From Aquilaria yunnanensis (taxonomy: Eukaryota > Streptophyta > Magnoliopsida > Malvales > Thymelaeaceae): DNA of 64,000 bases. Position numbers and translations under genes: made by a program. Shown piece by piece: positions 46,672 through 58,818 of this stretch; positions within the stretch are counted from its first letter, which is position 1; each line of letters begins with the position of its first letter. The notes beneath the pieces were generated by a model that worked only from the letters and a program-made list of their open reading frames with translations, did no database searches and had not been told where the DNA came from. The DNA is taken from contig CM077597.1 in assembly GCA_039654915.1 (NCBI GenBank), positions 79,238,001 to 79,302,000 on the forward strand. Reading direction: 5' to 3'.

Positions 46672-49238
46672 TCAGGAAGAGGATGAACCGGGTGGCTTAG
46701 TGGTTGGGTTGAACGCAATCTGCTCAGCACAAGTCAGATCTTCATGAGGCCCTGCCTCTTCCCGATCAATACCCATCAGATCAAGGTAATAGAGGTAATG
46801 GGAGACGATGGTGTTCATCGAATCAATGTCACCCTGGCCGCATACACTATCACCATACAGAATGTTCATGGTGGTTCCAAAGGTGGCACCACGCTTTGCC
46901 AAAGTGTCATTCTTGGTCGGCTTCCAGTTGCCAACGAAGACATCATGGCAAGATGGTTGCCCTTTTTTCATTGGGGTTAGCCACCGCCAAATTGAGGCCT
47001 GGAAGGCAAGAGTAGCATTCTGCTCTATGTATTCTGGATGGTTCAACAGATCCACCTTCAGAGCTTCTCCCGTATATCCATAATTGTAGTTCCTGTTAAG
47101 AACGTAGCTTTCTTCAGAATTAACATATGCAGGTAACTATTCTTTACAAATCTATTTCCAGAAATTTCATAGAACACATGGTACAGTTGTAAAGAATATT
47201 ACTTAATGAACTGTGTTTGTCATTTAGCCATCTGAAATAGGTGTCTTTATTGATTGGATACCCCTTAAAACTTAACCAATGTCTAGTTCAGACCTCAAAC
47301 TGATGCTTGGTTTAGTTAACCCCATTATCAAATGGTCCTCTTAAGTATTTAATTTGGTTTATTTGACCTGAAACTGAACCAATATCAAATCATTCCTTGC
47401 AAAACTACATAGGATCGGGATTCTAAAAGCTTCACAGGATGGGATAGGATTTTTGTATATCAACAGCAGAAGCAGTACCCTGAAGAAAGATTAATTTTGT
47501 AATTCAACGAGCCATCCATTCTAAACTAGTTATCTATTTTGGTGATAAATTTTCAGGATTTTGATCCAGAGATCTATGTATTGAACTAACGCAAAAATGT
47601 CCCCAAACACACACACCCTTTCCCTTTTATTTCCTTTATTACTTTTCATCTGTTTCCATTAGGTGTTTATAAAAATTTCACGAAATAAAATATACCATTG
47701 CATGCCTTTAGCTTGCTACGGTGGGCATTGATTTCTTAGATCAAGTAGGAAAATGTGATGCAACGTTTATCTTCTGATGAATGAGATTGGACAATAAACC
47801 ATTTCTTTTTCTTATTCTAACCTTCAATACTAGAACAAAGAAATATTCATTAACATAAAATGCCATACGCAGATCATAAAAATAACAAAGCCGAAAGGGA
47901 AAACCAACAAATATGCCAGCATAAGAAAGAAGACAACAATTATATGATGAATCGTTCAAACTTGTTAAAAATTAGCATTGATCTCTTGTCAAAAATGTCT
48001 ACAGGTTAAAAATATTTAAGACAATTTTTCTCTTGTCAAAGTTATTTATTCTTCTTCAAAATCTTTTGACACTTTCAATCATAGTGACTAGGCATCTTGA
48101 TCCATGTTTTCTATCATCTAAAGCATGTTGGCCAGTGTCCTTACTCATCACTCTTGAGCCTAAAAAACATGCTCGATTCATTGGTCCACTCAGTTTCTAT
48201 TGTACCAACAGATGGCACACTAAATATAGCATTACCATATACTAGGTAAACCTCTTTTAGAGCCACACCCACAAGTTATAAATCTACCAGGCATATACTA
48301 GATGTAACTCAATAACAAGGAAATTTTAAACGTCAGATACCGTACCAGTAAATTGGCAAGGCACCGCGACCATAGTACTCAGCTCCAGGACTGCAAGGAA
48401 AGATGTATTTGTAAGAGTCATCACAGTATGATTGGCTGGGGCTCATTTCATGATTGTAGCAAAGACCCCAAGCCAGTGGTCCTCCGGTAGCAACCCCATA
48501 GCCACCTGAAATCAACAACACTCTGACCATCACTTCTTTCTCACAATTCACTTCCCTTAATCTGAACTTATCAGAAACCCTGATGAAATGTTCCTCAAAG
48601 TAGCACTTCAACGGGTTTTTTCTTGCATTTCAAGCATAAAAACGATTATTCGATTCATAAGACGTTAATTGCTCGACAAGGCATTTACAGATTCGATCAT
48701 CAAGTCAAGTAAGTAATTTACACAAGTCGTTTTCTAGCAAATCAAAATTACATCACTATGTTAACTTTCTACTGAAACCAGCGAGAAAACAGAAGGGAAA
48801 AACAGAAAAAGAAAAAGAAAAAGAAAAGCCGTCAGAAAAGGACTCACAAGAGGTCTTGGCGCCTACATGGGCGAGAAATGCGGCGATTTCAATCATCTGC
48901 ATGTGCTGGCCGCCCGTGGTCCCGAAGCCGAGCGGCTCATAGAGAGCGGCGGCGGTGATGAACGACTTGTAATCCCAGAAGCCAACAGCGTGAGCCACCG
49001 GGGAATTCCGCTTAGAGAAGAGGTTCTCGAACTGGTAAGTCTGGAAGTAATCCGAAATCGTGCCATTGCAACAGTAAATCGACCACCAGCCACATTCCCA
49101 TCCCTGAATACACATCTTCTTCCCCTTCACAGTCTTCACCTGAATCTTCTTGTCGCCATCACCGACACACACTCCGGCGAGATTCGCCGCCAGAAAAGCC
49201 ACCGCGAAGATGACCGCCGAGGCCTTTCTCCGTGCCAT
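46672..49238 (-). CDS. CTL1: Chitinase-like protein of the CTL1/POM1 group (GH19 fold)
   Basis: Three exons: 48848-49238, 48346-48505 and 46672-47092, with introns of 342 and 1253 bp. All junctions are GT-AG and the frame is kept (codons split as TCT T|GT and TG|G). The product is 323 residues, against 321 for Arabidopsis CTL1 (from memory). It has a signal peptide (about 1-26) and then a GH19 domain with CIQGWECGWWSIYCC near the start, CGYGVATGGPLAWGLCYN across the first junction, GRGALPIYWNYNYG across the second, and FVGNWKPTKNDTLAKR, YGD and CGQGD near the end. True class I chitinases have HETTGG with the catalytic Glu; here the site reads VGAKTSCG, so Glu is missing and chitin hydrolysis is unlikely. 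Members of this group act in the apoplast in cellulose assembly and root and cell expansion. Paralogues CTL1 and CTL2 cannot be told apart with certainty here. Confidence 0.93.
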
Positions 49239-49944
49239 TATTGGGAATCCGGAGATGGGTCTTCGAATTTCTGCCGCTGGGACTGATTTTCGATTCCTTT
49301 CGTGTGGAAAGGAGGCGAATTAAAAGAAGAAAAAAATGAAAGAGGGATGAAGCTGGACTGGAGTGACAGATGAAGGGTCACTTTCGGGGTTGTGGAAACC
49401 AGTGGTTGATCGTCGAACAAGCTTCGGTTCAGATCTGATCGGACGGCTGACAACGAGGGTGATTGGAGAGAAGGTGGTAGAGTGTTTATGAGAGACCCAG
49501 GCTGGCTTGTAGAGAAACAGAACTAATTCGGAAACGAGATTGGACCCACTTGTCTTCCACCGACAGACGTGAGAGATGAAAAAAAAAAAAAGAAACAAAA
49601 ACAAAAAACAAAATGCGAAATTTATTTGTCCTTTTTAACTAAAAAACGTGTAAAGTTAAGGGTAAGAGAAGATGCTTATAAAGGGGATAGCGTAAATGTT
49701 TTTTTTCTTGGAATTTGGAGGATATTAATACATTTTACAGTTTTAATGTCTTCACGTTGTCCAGGTGATTTGAACTTGTTATTCGGAGGTATCCTCTGTT
49801 ACCGCTCTAAAGCTTGGAGAGGCAATGTGACTTAAATTGTGAAAACGAGTAATTTTAATTAGTCAATTAGGGTTGTAACTTGTAATAATGCCTCAAGCAT
49901 AGTGAGCCAAAAATATGGACTTGAGCTCAATTTATAGATAAACC
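49239..49944. other. Upstream region of the CTL gene and adjoining DNA
   Basis: No other gene. 49239-49600 is presumably leader and promoter of the minus-strand CTL gene; no convincing TATA box could be fixed. Frames on both strands here have no domain. Confidence 0.4.
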
Positions 49945-50710
49945 ATGGGCGAGTTTGGTTGAGATTAATGGGACTCCATTTTCCTTGTTGTCAACGAAGG
50001 ATGACCCAGTGGAATGGTGTATGAGGGCTGATTTTGGGGAGAATTACAAGATGTGTCACTTGCCTTTATTTTGTTAATTATCCACAGTCTCTCTCTCATC
50101 TCACTCTCACCAGCTACACATTACCTAAGAAAGTATTTCACAACACCAAATACCAAATGAGCAACTGGAAATATCAGCCAAAAAAATGTACCAAAAGTAT
50201 TCTAATAAGTTGGAAACAAAAGGAAAAAAAAAACAAATCAATGCACCCATGAGTTGTCCAATTTTGGTGGTTGCTAGTAGCCCACTAAGGAATAAGAATG
50301 ATAAAGGAGAAGGGGGAGAAAGAAATTAGGCGGGAGGCAGACACTACCACAGTGGAAAACACGCGCAGGAGGGCAGAAAGGTGAAGTAGATGAAGTTATC
50401 AATGGGATGGAGAAGATGTGGGTGGGATCTAATTGACGGAATTGGACCTCACACAGGGGATGGCTGGAGGAGAGTGGACACACAGTAAATAGGTGCTAGA
50501 TGTACAAATCGGGAACAATTGGGGTAGCTGGTGAGAGTGGGACAAGATAGAGGAGAAAGATAGTGGACAATTGGCAAAATAAAGACAAGTGACACACCTT
50601 GTAAATCTCCCTGAAACCAACCCTATGCATCATCCCAATGGGTCATCCTCTATTGACCACAAGGAAAAAGGAGTCACATTAAACTCATTAATCCCAATTG
50701 AACTCGCCTT
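49945..50710. mobile_element. Long-TIR element (about 190-bp arms)
   Basis: Inverted arms at about 49945-50125 and 50520-50710: for example ACAAGATGTGTCACTTGCC at 50047 against the complement of GACAAGTGACACACCTTGTA at 50583, plus paired GGATGACCCA and CTCTCACCAGCTAC blocks. Centre 50130-50515 is non-coding. No clear target duplication, so MULE or foldback class is open. Confidence 0.6.
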
Positions 50711-50952
50711 ATGTTTTTTTACAATTCGGTTGGAATTAAGATACATAAACCCATTTTTATTGACAGGTCGGGTTGAAAACTCAAGTTAGACATGACATGC
50801 TTCCTGACTTGTTCAAAAAAGCCCCATAAAGTTTATGATAACTATGTGATAGTTTTACTAAGTTAGACAATAATTACAGGCAACTTTAGGAACACTTCAT
50901 AAAGAATTTGAAAGTAGTACAGTTGCAACTTGTATGTCTAATCTAACCTGCT

Positions 50953-51648
50953 CTATTAGGGGTGAGCATGGTTCAAGTTTATTTGGTTTTATGGTGGAAA
51001 CAGAACCAACTCGAAATGACCTCGGTTCTAAAATTTTTCTTCCCAACCCAAAAACAAAAAATCAAACAAAACTAAAACTATGGTTTTGGGTTTTTCGGTT
51101 TATACCATATATCTATAACAATACCAAAATTAAATAAAATCGTATCCATAATCAGTTTATGAAATATTCAACAAAATATACAATTAAATTAGCATTTAAA
51201 TGCATGTACTTAGACACATTTAAAAAAATTTAACACATTGTTATGAAAATAGTTTAAAAGAGTTATTTGTGAAGTATCTTTCACTCAATTAGTTTATTTT
51301 CATCCAGTAATTCTAACATTGACAAGACAGTCAACATGAAAAGCTGAGTCTTTAAGACCATATTCTTTAGTATCAAAATCTAAAATATGTTGATGTTATA
51401 AATTTTCAGTTTCACATAGCTCAAAAATGAAAAAAACATGAGGATTATGTCGTAGAGAGTAGTCTAGAATATAGAGATCGAAAGTAAAATGACCCAGAAA
51501 TAGTTGGTCTAGAAAGCTAAGTAATTCAAGTGAATATGTAAAAATTTCGTGAATGATCTCACAACTTTCATATTGTTTTAATTTGGGACATCAGTTTAAG
51601 AGTTTAATATAAAAACATAAAATGACCATCATAATTCTTCATAGAAAA

Positions 51649-51704
<56 letters not shown>

Positions 51705-51893
51705 CGGGTTCGATTTCACCTTGGGTTGGTTCTATGTAGAACCAGAATTAGCTCAAAAACCAACGGTTCTCCTATATGTGAAACTAACCCGTAAATTATG
51801 GTCTATTTTTAGCAAACCCAGCCCTACCTAATAGGGGTGGTCTGGGTTGAGTTTCAGGTTACCCAACCCATGTTCACCCCTATATAGTATTGT
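50953..51893. mobile_element. Probable non-autonomous DNA element with GGGGTGA ends
   Basis: Left end TTAGGGGTGAGCATGGTTC (50955) and the complement of the right end, TAGGGGTGAACATGGG (to about 51888), are inverted repeats of the type seen in many plant hAT MITEs. No target duplication recognised. It contains the microsatellite described separately and no gene. Confidence 0.45.
51653..51704. repeat. Compound microsatellite (AC)n(AT)n
   Basis: About 17 AC units (51653-51686) run directly into about nine AT units. Confidence 0.95.
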
Positions 51894-52505
51894 ATTGGTG
51901 TGCTCAAATTAATCCACACAAGAACTGGCACTAAAACTTTAGGGGAACAATTGAAGTGTTAGCATATTAGAAGGGTAAACGTAGGCTTTGGAACCATAAA
52001 AATGTAGGTATAATTATAACCTAAGATTATGGAAGATGAGTGTAAAGAATCTTATTACATTATAATTGTAAAAGGCTCATAGTTCAAGCTTAAACGCTAA
52101 ATAAAATGCTAAATATTCTTTCAAGCTCGATAAAAATTAGTTTGTAATTATTTTCCTAATAATGTTAATTAGCCGATGCTAGACGCAGCAATTTTTTACA
52201 CTTAACAGAGAAGACTGGTAAGAGTTTTAATCAAATTTGTCAAAATTCCAATTAATTCTTACGATTTTATGATTAGGGAAAATAATTTGATTAAATTTTA
52301 CAATAGCAACTGTGATTATAATATGATGCTACGACTACGATTCACAGAAAATAAAAAATCATTCTATATTAATACTCAATAAACGAAGACAAAAATAGCA
52401 ATTAATTTGCTTTGGTTAAGGTGAAGTGTAATTGTAGATAATAATAATTCAGTTAACCGAATGATAAAGCTGAAAAGGTGAATTTATTTCGGTTTTAGTT
52501 TTTGG
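51894..52505. other. Non-coding stretch
   Basis: AT-rich, no frame or repeat of note. Confidence 0.5.
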
Positions 52506-52890
52506 TTTAAATGTAGAATAGTACCCAAACTTTGCATACTAAATCACTTAAAAGCCTAAGTTATGAATCAGTACAACTTAGGACTCATACTTTTGAATTT
52601 GGAGCAGTTTGGTCAATAAAATAAGTTGATCAGCCAAACAAAGTCATGTGTTTAGACGTTGTTTGCCACTGTCAAACTAAGCTAATAGACTCAGCCATAT
52701 CACCGCTTGTGAAAGTACTCAACTATTGACAAACAGCATTCAAATGCGTGACTTCACTTAACTAAATAATTCACCTTTAGGACTAAACCACTCCAAACTC
52801 AGAAGTATAGGTCTTGAGTTGTAATGATTCACAATTCAGTCCCTTAAGCAATCTAGTAGTCAAAGTTAGGGGAACTGTTTCACATTTTAA
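52506..52890. mobile_element. MITE with about 110-bp inverted arms
   Basis: The left arm (AGTTATGAATCAGTACAACT at 52558, then TACTTTTGAATTTGGAG) pairs with the right arm (complement TGTGAATCATTACAACTCAA, then TACTTCTGAGTTTGGAG). The arms run from about 52506-52625 and 52770-52890 with about 20% difference. No coding capacity. The short terminal bases and target duplication are not clear. Confidence 0.65.
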
Positions 52891-53790
52891 GCCTTTATTT
52901 TTTAGTTTTGAGGCCCAATTTAGTCGGTTTCCCATATCCAACATTAAAAACCGATTGATTTTTCAAGGTCGATTTATGGTTAAAAAAAAAAACGAATGAT
53001 CACCCTTACCCCTAAAGCCACTTTAATTCATATAGTAATGTCTTAAAAGGAAAAAAATTCCTGAGTTATATATTTTGAAAACATTCATTTCTAAATTTTT
53101 TTAGTTCAAAATGAATGTCCAGAAACGTAGTTATGACTTTCGTATTTGTCAGTCTAACGAAAGTAATCAAATTTTGTATGTATCTTTCCATTTATATTTA
53201 GAAAATATTGCATCTTGGTTTCAGTTTGTCTGTAAGAAAAAAAAAATCATAACATTGCTAATTCTATAATAAATATACCGTCAAAACGATTATTGTTTAG
53301 AGGTTATAGTCTTCATCTGACAATCATTTGAAAATTCTTCTCTTATCAATTTCTGGGGCAAGTAAATAGTCACTTTCTAGCTTCTAAGTATAACGGGTTG
53401 CACATTGTAGCACTCGACGATGTTTAACATGGACGTCGACAAAGACCCTAAATTCTCATATCCTTCTTAATTTTTCTTGGTGCACTCGGAGTTACTAAGT
53501 GAAGACTAATTGCCGATAGTCTCTTCACAAACTGGTGAACGTTATGTTTTTTTTTTGCCGGCCAATGTTTAAATACTGACTTTCTGATAGAAATTTTCTC
53601 TTTGCAGCTAAATGATGGGTTTGGAACTTTGGATAGGATGAGGTGAGATTACGTATATGTTAGAATTATTAATAAGATTTCTCTTGTAACCCAATTTTAC
53701 TTTGTAATTCTGAATCCAAAAAACCTGAAGACTAATCTTTTTTATGTTATTGTTGCCTTAAAATGAGAACCTCTTCAGAACAAGTATTTT
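52891..53790. other. Non-coding stretch
   Basis: No gene recognised; ends at the primer-binding-site-like sequence of the Ty3 element. Confidence 0.45.
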
Positions 53791-53821
53791 TAGTACTGTG
53801 GCAACGTGCGGGCCGTTTTCG

Positions 53822-53831
53822 GGAGTCGCCA
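53822..53831 (-). other. Primer-binding-site-like sequence (tRNA-Arg type)
   Basis: On the minus strand TGGCGACTCC follows the LTR. TGGCGAC matches the 3' end of some plant tRNA-Arg, as described for Ogre elements; the match beyond seven bases was not verified. Confidence 0.4.
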
Positions 53832-54062
53832 CCAATCAGTTTTCTTAGGTCGATTGGTCACCTTAAAATTGGTCTGTGAGAGTTCGAGGATCGGGAGTAC
53901 GGTTACGCTAAAACAATATTGTTATAGCGCCCAAAATTGGCACCTTAGTTGATTTTAATTTTGTTTTACTTTGCTTTTAAATAATTTTCAATTAACTTAG
54001 AAATTTTAACTGAATTAGTCGAAATGTGGATTTTTAAGTTAATTTGTATAGAATTTTATACT

Positions 54063-54100
54063 TCCGAACCATGGACTCTGCCGAGTCATTTGGACACGGA
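54063..54100. repeat. LTR hairpin motif, copy 1
   Basis: 38 bp. Inner stem GACTC/GAGTC around loop TGCC, then CATTTGGA and CACGG, the last roughly pairing with CCATG upstream of the stem. Identical to copy 2. Confidence 0.8.
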
Positions 54101-54110
54101 AGATTTGGAT

Positions 54111-54148
54111 TCCGAACCATGGACTCTGCCGAGTCATTTGGACACGGA
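54111..54148. repeat. LTR hairpin motif, copy 2
   Basis: Identical 38 bp to copy 1, 48 bp downstream: a direct tandem pair. Confidence 0.8.
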
Positions 54149-54239
54149 ATTTGACAAAATTTTAATCAATTAATCCATATCGTAAATATGGATTTTTATG
54201 TTTTTATTTAATTTATTTATTTTAAAAAGGTTGATATTT

Positions 54240-54277
54240 TCTAAACCGTAGATCCTGCCGGATCATCCGGATATGGA
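54240..54277. repeat. LTR hairpin motif, copy 3
   Basis: Inner stem GATCC/GGATC around TGCC; relative to copies 1 and 2 both arms changed together. Confidence 0.75.
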
Positions 54278-55047
54278 AATTATTTTAATTTTTAGTTAAT
54301 TATTTAATTTTTATGGAATCAATTATTAGTTTAATTATTAATTTGGAAATTTTAGGTTTACTAATAATCTAAAAATTTGATTTTTCTTTCTTTATATTTT
54401 CTTTTCTTTTCTTTCTTTTCTTTCTTTTTCTTTTCTTTTTACTTTTCTTTTTATTTTCTTGTTTAATGAAAGATCTTTATCATTTATTTTTTTTTAAGGA
54501 ACCAAAAATAAATTTTTTTTTCAAAGAGTTATATATTTTTTTTTAAAAAAATCTTGATATTCATATATTTTATTTTATGTTTATTCTTTTTATTTGATAA
54601 AATATGAACCAAAAAGTAATTATTTAATTAAGATTTTATTTATTTAATAATGAAACCAAAGATTTATATGTATATTATAAAAATAAAAGAAAAGTCTTGA
54701 TATTTATATTTTGATATAAGGTTTTTAAAGTAATTATCTAATTTGTAAGTCTAAAAAAAATACATCCAATTAATAAGTCTAAAATATTTAATTCTTTTCT
54801 ATTTATTTTATCTTATATTTTTTTTGAAATCATTTGGCTAAGATTTTTGTTTATTTAATAAAGGAATTAAAAAGTTATATTTTTTTATTATTTTAAAAGA
54901 AAATAAGTAAAAATATAAAAGTTTAATTTTCATATATTTATTTTTTTAAAAAAAGTTTTTCTTTGTTTTTATTACTGGATAAAAAAAATAAAGTAAACTA
55001 TTTAAAAATTAATTTTATTTTATACTTTACTTAAAAAATTTTGGTTT

Positions 55048-55085
55048 TCCAAACCATGGATCCTGGCGGATCATTTGGACATGGA
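55048..55085. repeat. LTR hairpin motif, copy 4
   Basis: Inner stem GATCC/GGATC around TGGC; outer pairs CCATG/CATGG and TCCAAA/TTTGGA are perfect, though the two outer pairings overlap and cannot both form simply. Confidence 0.8.
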
Positions 55086-56061
55086 ATTTAATTTAAAATT
55101 TAATTATTCAATTAATTATTAAATAGCACACGCAGCCTGAATTTTTCTAAGTGTGATTTTTTTAATTATGTCAAACTAATTTCATATTAATTAAAAAGAA
55201 GTTTATCTAATCTAATCCTATAGTTAAGCTTAACATTAATTTCTAAACTAATTCATAACTTTAATAATCCAAACAAAACTTAAAAAGTAAAACAATGGCT
55301 AATTTGTAAATCAGAACAATATTAGAGTCTAAAATATACAAATCACATAAGACTAGGGGCAAATTATGTATTTAAAATATTTATCTAACCAAATCATACG
55401 ATTATACTTAGTAATAATTCTTTAAGTTTATTCATACTCTTAATTAAATGAACAAACAAAGACATAAAAGAGAATAAACATTAATGGCCAAATTGCAATT
55501 CAAAACAACCTTAAAGTTTGAGACGAACAAATCAAATAAATCCGAGGATCAATTATCTATTAAAATTACCTATCTAACCTAATCATATAATTAAGTTTAA
55601 TGACAATTTCTAAGTTAGTTTATGCGTTTAATTATTTGAACAAACAAAACACAAAATAAAGAACATAAGTAAATCAGAGATCAAGTTGTAAATCAAAACA
55701 AACTTAAAGTTTCAAATGAACAAATCAGATAAATCCGAAGACAAATTATTTATTTAAATTATTTATATAAGCTAATCATATAGTTAAACTTAATGTTAAT
55801 TGCTAAATGAATTTTACACCTTTAATTAACTGAATAAACAAAAACATAAAAAAAAAAAAAGAAAATAAACATCAGTGGCTAAATTGTAAGTCAAAACAAA
55901 CTTAAAGTCTCAGATAAATCAAATAAATCTAGGGATTTAACTAGGATTAAGCCAAAATTAGACTTTCGGCTCAGATTTGGATCAACAACAGATCGATTTG
56001 CGAGCTATGTTTCATTATTTAATTTTAATTTTTGTTTACTTTAAACAATTTTAAATTGATA

Positions 56062-56100
56062 TCCAAACCATGGATTCTAACCGAATCATCTGGACATGGA
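56062..56100. repeat. LTR hairpin motif, copy 5
   Basis: 39 bp. Inner stem GATTC/GAATC around TAACC, a third version of the paired arms; outer CCATG/CATGG perfect. Confidence 0.8.
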
Positions 56101-57547
56101 TTTGATAATCGATCTTAGGTCAGATTTTCCAATAATTTATATGTTACTTAACCAATAATTTGGTACACATTAGATGCACTAATAGAATTAAAATTAAACT
56201 ATTCTAAAAATAAGGATAAATAAATAAATAAATAAACATATCAAATCACAATCCTATGTTGTTCTCCTATATCAATTTAATAATCAAATTTAATGTAAGG
56301 TCAAACCAATATTAATAAAGAAAACAAAGAAAAATATGAATAATGAAAATCTTGCTGTCGGGGGTTAATCTGCAACATAAAATATGTTAGTGACTTAAAT
56401 GAATAAAATAAAGATAACTAAGGACTAAATAAGAATTTTACCCAAAAAAAAGCAACTTTGACTTAGTCAAAACGCAAAAACGCGTCTGCCAGCGTTTTTA
56501 CTTCTTCCTCTTCTCGCGACGGTGGCGCTGCAGCGATGGGATGGCGATGCAGCTGGGAAGGGGGTGGCGATTGCGCGGCGGAGGGAGAGCAACAGCCGGA
56601 GGACTAGGCCGGAAACTGGAGGAGCTTGGCGGGCGCAGCGGCAGGAGCTGGATGCGGCGGCTGGCCGGGCGAACGGGTGAGCGACGTGGGGGAGAGAGAG
56701 CAGCAGCACGGGGGCGATCTAGCAGGGGAGGCGAGGCACGAGAGAGCCTGGAGCGCAGGCGCGGGACGGTGGAGCACGAAGCAGAGGGAGCACGGCGGGC
56801 ACTCGAGACGGCGGAAGAAGCGATGGCAGGGGGGGCGACAAAGAATAGCTGGGCGTTTGGAGCGTGATTCGTGGAAGGCGACCAAAGAGAGAGATATCCC
56901 CCAGGCGAGAGAGATGAGAGTCGTGAGATAGAGAAGGGAAGGGAGAGAAAGAAGAGAGTTTCGTTTTAGGGAGAGAAGACGGTGGTTATGGCAGAAAGAA
57001 GGAGGAGAAGAAGAAGAGAGCTGGCTGTTGCGAGAGGGAGAGAGAGAGAGAGAGAAAGTCTGGAAGAGAGAAGAGAGTAAGAGAGAAAGAGGAGCTGGAG
57101 ATTGGTGTTTTTCAGAGGAAAGAGATTTTTTTAAAGGGAGGACAGAGTGCTGGAGAAGGCGAGGAAGGAGAGCCGTGTGGGAGTCCTCCTCTCTCTTTTT
57201 CTTTTTTTTCTTTTTTTTTTTTTTCTTTTTATTAGTAGGAACAGCCCAAAAGAAGAGATCAGATCGGGGAGAGAGAGTGATCAGTGTTTTAAAATTAAAG
57301 AGGAAGCTCCTCGAAGCTCCTCGATCTCATTTTTTTTTTTAATAATAATAATATTATTTTATACACACACATATATATATTAATTAACTAATCCTATAAA
57401 ATAAAATGCCTCTATAAGCTATCTAATTTATTTTTATCTTTTAATAATACTAACAATAATAATTAATTTTTTTTTTTAATTTTTTTTAATTTTAATTTTT
57501 TTTTAACTTAATTTTTAAAGGGGGTTGGACGAAATTGGGTGTCAACA

Positions 57548-57562
57548 GCTGCCCCCCTTTGC
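57548..57562 (-). other. Polypurine tract of the Ty3 element
   Basis: On the minus strand GCAAAGGGGGGCAGC directly precedes the LTR start TGTTGACACC, where plus-strand DNA synthesis would be primed. Confidence 0.65.
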
Positions 57563-57648
57563 ATGCTTCATGGGACATGATGTATGCAAAGTCGTTATCA
57601 AATTTCGTCCAACTTAGCTAGGCATTGAGAACCTTCTCGCCTCCTAAA

Positions 57649-58818
57649 TTATGAGGTTAAGAAACTTTTCTTAGAACCTCTGCGATAGGAATTCTCCTAC
57701 CGTTAAATAAAAATTGATTGATTGATCGAGGTTAAGGGCCCTACCTTAGAACCTCTACGATAGGAACCTTCCTACCGTCGAAAAGAAATTGATTTGGTTG
57801 GTTTTGAGGTTTAAGGAAATGTCCTTAGAACCTCTATGATAGGAAAGCTCCTATCGTTGTAAGATGGACTGATTAATTGATTGTTTGAGGTTAAGGAAAG
57901 GTCCTTAGAACCTCTAACGATAGGAAAGGTTCTATCGTTGTAAGATGGACTGAATGATTGATTGTTTATTTGAGGTTAAGGAAAGGTCCTTAGAACCTCT
58001 AACGATAGGAAAGGTTCTATTGTTGTAAGATGGACTGAATGATTGATTGTTTGTTTATTTGAGGTTTAAGGAAAGGTCCTTAGAACCTCTAACGATAGGA
58101 AAGGTTTTATCGTTGTAAGATGGACTGAATGATTGATTGTTTGTTTGAGGTTTAAGGAAAGGTCCTTAGAACCTCTAACGATAGGAAAGGTTCTATCGTT
58201 GTAAGATGGACTGAATGATTGATTGTTTGTCTGAGGTTAAGGAAAGGTCCTTAGAACCTCTAACGATAGGAAAGGTTCTATCGTTGTAAGATGGACTGAA
58301 TGATTGATTGTTTGTTTGAGGTTTAAGGAAAGGTCCTTAGAACCTCTAACGATAGGAAAGGTTCTATCGTTGTAAGATGGACTTAATGATTGTTTGTTTG
58401 TTTGAGGTTTAAGGAAATGTCCTTAGAACCTCTAACGATAGAAAAGGTTCTATCGTTGTAAGATGGACTGAATGATTGATTGTTTGTTTGAGGTTAAGGA
58501 AAGGTCCTTAGAACCTCTAACGATAGGAAAGGTTCTATCGTTGTAAGATGGACTGAATGATTGATTGTTTGTTTGAGGTTAAGGAAAGGTCCTTAGAACC
58601 TCTAACGATAGGAAAGGTTCTATCGTTGTAAGATGGACTGAATGATTGATTGTTTGTTTGAGGTTTAAGGAAAAGTCCTTAGATCCTCTAACGATAGGAA
58701 AGGTTCTATCGTTGTAAGATGGACTGAATGATTGTTTGTTTGAGGTTAAGGAAAGGTCCTTGGAACCTCTAACGATAGGAAAGGTTCTATCGTTGTAAGA
58801 TGAAAAATTGATGGATGT
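57649..58818 (-). repeat. Tandem array 1: 14 units of about 84 bp, two hairpins per unit
   Basis: Units begin GAGGTT. Units 1-3 (57649-57887) are diverged; units 4-14 are nearly identical. Each unit can form hairpin A (GAGGTT with AACCTC, and within it AAGGA with TCCTT) and hairpin B (AACGATAG with CTATCGTT), followed by a GTAAGATGGACTGAATGATT spacer. In unit 1 the inner stem is AAGAA/TTCTT, in the others AAGGA/TCCTT. It lies in the 3' non-coding part of the retroelement. Confidence 0.92.

Larger units (their letters stand above)
53835..57547 (-). repeat. Long LTR (about 3.7 kb) of the Ty3 element
   Basis: On the minus strand it starts TGTTGACACCC at 57547. A TATATATATGTGTGTG stretch at about 57367-57381 is a candidate TATA region, followed by a long GA- and GC-rich stretch (57170-56490) that would be the leader, then a very AT-rich part containing five copies of a hairpin motif. 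The exact far end near 53835 is not fixed, because no CA end is evident. Frames in the GC-rich part are low complexity. Confidence 0.55.

Noticed and set aside
56467..57383. Gly/Arg-rich and Ala/Pro-rich frames of about 80-108 codons
   Set aside because: Low-complexity GC- and GA-rich leader of the LTR; overlapping frames on both strands, no domain.
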